Shown one piece after another: positions 4,950-5,193 of a DNA stretch of 5,193 nucleotides. The position numbers and the translations under genes were made by a program. The first letter of the stretch is position 1. Every line of letters starts with the position of its first letter. The notes beneath the pieces are model-generated. The model was not told the DNA's origin, made no database searches, and saw only the letters and a program-made list of their open reading frames with translations. The DNA is taken from the NCBI GenBank assembly GCA_947565485.1, contig CANOGG010000110.1:1-5193 (forward strand), written 5' to 3'. Source of the DNA: an uncultured Mycoplasma sp. Its GTDB lineage: Bacteria; Bacillota_I; Bacilli_A; RF39; UBA660.

Positions 4950-5186
4950 TCATTTCTTATCAAAATACATTGGCTCATCAACCCGTCCCAACAAATAATC
5001 CGCACTCACTCCATACTTTTCACATATCGCATACAAAAAAGAAGTTGAAATCAAATTTCTTCCCTTTTCATAAAAAGCTATAGTTGAAAAAGTGGTATTC
5101 AAAAATGTTGCTAATTTAACTTGAGTTAATTTCTGAGATTTTCTAAACTTTTTTAATACTTCTCCTGCTTTTATTTCATCAACCAT
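4950..5186 (-). CDS. Small Xre/Cro-type helix-turn-helix repressor
   Basis: The 78-residue product is a single-domain DNA-binding regulator of the lambda Cro/CI (HTH_3) family. Residues about 8-67 form the five-helix domain: LKKFRKSQKLTQVKLATFLN (11-30) covers helices one and two, TFSTIAFYEKGRN (32-44) the recognition helix and the following turn, and SFLYAICEKYGVSADYLLGR (49-68) the last two helices. The YGVSADYLLG end and the YEKG turn are typical of short Firmicute regulators. There is no second domain for ligand binding or oligomerisation beyond a 10-residue tail. The ATG at 5186 gives a normal N-terminus; only seven bases upstream are visible, so the ribosome binding site and promoter are outside and a slightly longer protein cannot be excluded. 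Its target is unknown; such genes often control a neighbour or a mobile element beyond the window edge. No clear terminator follows its stop codon before the Spo0A boxes. Confidence 0.9.
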   Translation of the reverse strand: MVDEIKAGEVLKKFRKSQKLTQVKLATFLNTTFSTIAFYEKGRNLISTSFLYAICEKYGVSADYLLGRVDEPMYFDKK

Positions 5187-5193
5187 TTTATAC

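Larger units (their letters stand above)
4839..5048 (+). pseudogene. Possible broken frame: perfect ribosome binding site, then ATG GAC TAG
   Basis: AAAGGAGG at 4821-4828 is a near-perfect ribosome binding site, 10 nt before an ATG at 4839. The frame reads Met-Asp and then hits TAG at 4845, after which it stays open to a TGA at 5046-5048. The residues after the stop include NTQVNILKEKSKKVKKKSS, a lysine-rich sequence that reads like the start of a real protein, and AAG to TAG is a single-base change. From 4950 the frame merely runs antisense to the Xre gene, so any true relic would be limited to about 4839-4945. The alternative is that the site is fortuitous, or a two-codon regulatory frame. 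I do not recognise the family. Confidence 0.25.

Overview
The window looks like chromosomal DNA of a low-GC Firmicute. The evidence is strongly AT-rich sequence, purine-rich Shine-Dalgarno sites at near-ideal spacing, several promoters with a TGnTATAAT-type extended -10, a DUF6512-type membrane protein, and two exact matches to the Spo0A box, which would point to a spore-forming lineage if functional. I cannot name the genus from this sequence.

Layout from left to right. Positions 1-145 are a dyad-rich, partly repetitive intergenic segment, richer in GC at its left end than its surroundings and cut by the window edge. A small membrane protein of the DUF6512 type (146-679, minus) follows. Its best start is a TTG with a good ribosome binding site, not the longer frame. 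Between it and the next gene lie two copies of a 20-bp repeat that overlap a possible promoter. The largest gene is tex (845-2995, minus), an intact 716-residue S1-domain RNA-binding protein with its own clear promoter.

The 313-bp gap 2996-3308 is divergent and busy. It holds the tex promoter on the minus strand. On the plus strand it holds an extended -10 promoter, a predicted three-way-junction RNA with an intrinsic-terminator-like end (about 3093-3273), and a second extended -10 promoter that drives a 421-residue soluble protein I do not recognise (3309-4574). The hydrophobic N-terminal extension that the longest open frame would give that protein is upstream regulatory DNA.

The 375-bp stretch 4575-4949 has no recognisable family but carries, on the minus strand and in the right order, tandem perfect Spo0A boxes, a sigma-A-like promoter, a ribosome binding site, a 42-codon open frame, a hairpin over its stop codon and an intrinsic terminator. 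On the plus strand the same DNA has a perfect ribosome binding site leading to a two-codon frame (ATG GAC TAG), perhaps the relic of a broken gene. A small Xre/Cro-type repressor (4950-5186, minus) closes the window.

The two strongest candidates for something undescribed are the structured RNA upstream of the 421-residue protein and the compact transcription unit with tandem Spo0A boxes. Both are inferred from sequence pattern alone.
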